The translations under genes and the position numbers were made by a program. The notes beneath the pieces are model-generated. The model had not been told where the DNA came from and did no database searches. It worked only from the letters and a program-made list of their open reading frames with translations. Shown here one piece after another: positions 63,409-64,000 of a DNA stretch of 64,000 nt. Source of the stretch: CBDIHP01 sp965279195 (GTDB lineage Bacteria; Planctomycetota; Planctomycetia; Isosphaerales; Isosphaeraceae). Location: contig CBDIHP010000039.1 of NCBI GenBank assembly GCA_965279195.1, positions 1 to 64,000 of the forward strand, given 5' to 3'. Position 1 is the stretch's first letter; the number at the start of each line of letters is the position of its first letter.

Positions 63409-64000
63409 TCACCCGCCGATCATGGTCGGGAGCTGGTTCGGGAGCTGCCGCGAGCGGCCGAAGCGGACGTTGAAGAGGACGACGGCTTCGAGGTCGAACG
63501 GCCGGGGCGACGTGATCGGGTTGACGATGCCGATCGTCAGCACCGAGGTCTTGTAGAACTCCATGTTCAGGCCGGCGGTCACGTTCACCACGTTCACGGA
63601 GCCGGCGGGGTCGTTGCCGAAGACGCCGCGGTGGTTCATCGGCGTGTTGATGTGGAACTCGACGGTCGGGGCGATCGCGGTGAGGAAGACGTCGGGCGTC
63701 GGGGCCTGGTAGAAATAAGTGCCGATGCCGATGTCGTTGTAGAGCATGGTGACGTCGGCCGGATTCATCGGGAATTCCATCGACGTGAACCCGTGGATCC
63801 AGAACCGGTTCATGTTGTAGATGTAGCCGACGAAAGGCTGCACGGTCGTGGTGTGGATGTTCTGGAGGTAGGTCGCGCCGGCGAACTGGTTCGGGCCGGT
63901 CGGGGCGGACACGACCATGCCGGCCGAGATCAGGCTGCCGGTCTCCTTGTTCTCGCGGAACAGGAACTTGGCGAAGAGGCTGAGATCCCCGAGCGCGGTG
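63409..64000 (-). CDS. Partial protein, probable outer-membrane beta-barrel (5' end beyond the window)
   Basis: At least 196 residues; the frame is open to the window edge at 64000. It reads LFAKFLFRENKETGSLISAG then MVVSAPTGPNQFAG, and alternating hydrophobic strands such as FWIHGFTSMEFPMN, PTVEFHINTP and GLNMEFYKTSVLTIGIVNPI suggest an outer-membrane barrel. The closing VVLFNVRFGRSRQL could be the last strand. No family is named with confidence. It is convergent with the beta-helix gene (13-bp gap). Confidence 0.55.
   Translation of the reverse strand, partial: TALGDLSLFAKFLFRENKETGSLISAGMVVSAPTGPNQFAGATYLQNIHTTTVQPFVGYIYNMNRFWIHGFTSMEFPMNPADVTMLYNDIGIGTYFYQAPTPDVFLTAIAPTVEFHINTPMNHRGVFGNDPAGSVNVVNVTAGLNMEFYKTSVLTIGIVNPITSPRPFDLEAVVLFNVRFGRSRQLPNQLPTMIGG

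Overview
This is a high-GC planctomycete chromosome segment, most likely from the Isosphaeraceae. The evidence is a PVM-type (Planctomycetes-Verrucomicrobia) bacterial microcompartment operon, a kinase with a DWG motif fused to TPRs, secreted repeat proteins opening with an ESRxLL-type N-terminus, and small paralogous families typical of planctomycetes. No genus can be fixed from sequence reading alone.

Layout. (1) 31-9864, minus strand: a 13-gene microcompartment operon transcribed from a DeoR-type regulator down to an aldolase-like enzyme. It encodes three BMC-H hexamers, three BMC-P pentamers, PduL, acetate kinase, CoA-acylating aldehyde dehydrogenase, class II (fuculose/rhamnulose-phosphate type) aldolase and an LDH/MDH-family dehydrogenase. 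Together they would cleave a deoxy-sugar phosphate to lactaldehyde inside a shell and convert it to lactyl-CoA, lactyl-phosphate and lactate. The divergent mutM (10078) shares a control region holding three 12-bp operator-like repeats. (2) 10.9-14.8 kb: a secreted pentapeptide-repeat protein gene broken by an IS3-family element. (3) 15-20 kb: an enolase-superfamily enzyme, two membrane proteins, Der GTPase and a Tat-exported sugar isomerase-like protein. (4) 20.1-27.9 kb: a glycosyltransferase-like TPR membrane protein, peroxiredoxin, SprT-like protein, a planctomycete family protein, lysS and a LolC/E-like permease, carrying between them about nine single-base indels. (5) 28-41.9 kb: LolD, two aminotransferases, a NUDIX hydrolase, a quinone-oxidoreductase-like MDR, a CHASE3-PAS protein, panB, a glycosyltransferase, an acyltransferase, a UVR-motif protein and a uronate-isomerase-like enzyme. 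(6) 42-46 kb: tRNA-Lys(CTT) and tRNA-Arg(ACG), an integrase remnant, small orphan genes, a gene-poor stretch and a second IS3-family element, which looks like a decayed island. (7) 46-53 kb: a Gfo/Idh/MocA oxidoreductase and a Gld-like ABC cluster ending in a strong terminator. (8) 53.5-64 kb: a GT4 glycosyltransferase, pterin dehydratase, a large Ser/Thr kinase-TPR protein, a 1455-residue beta-helix protein with 20 repeats, and a partial beta-barrel-like protein.

Most unusual features: a family of four nested palindromic intergenic elements (about 157-206 bp) with matched terminal inverted repeats, one copy of which has a different sequence in both arms with pairing preserved; candidate encapsulation peptides on most of the microcompartment enzymes, including an aldolase-like enzyme I cannot assign; and the local cluster of indels, which includes the normally essential lysS and so probably reflects sequence error rather than biology.
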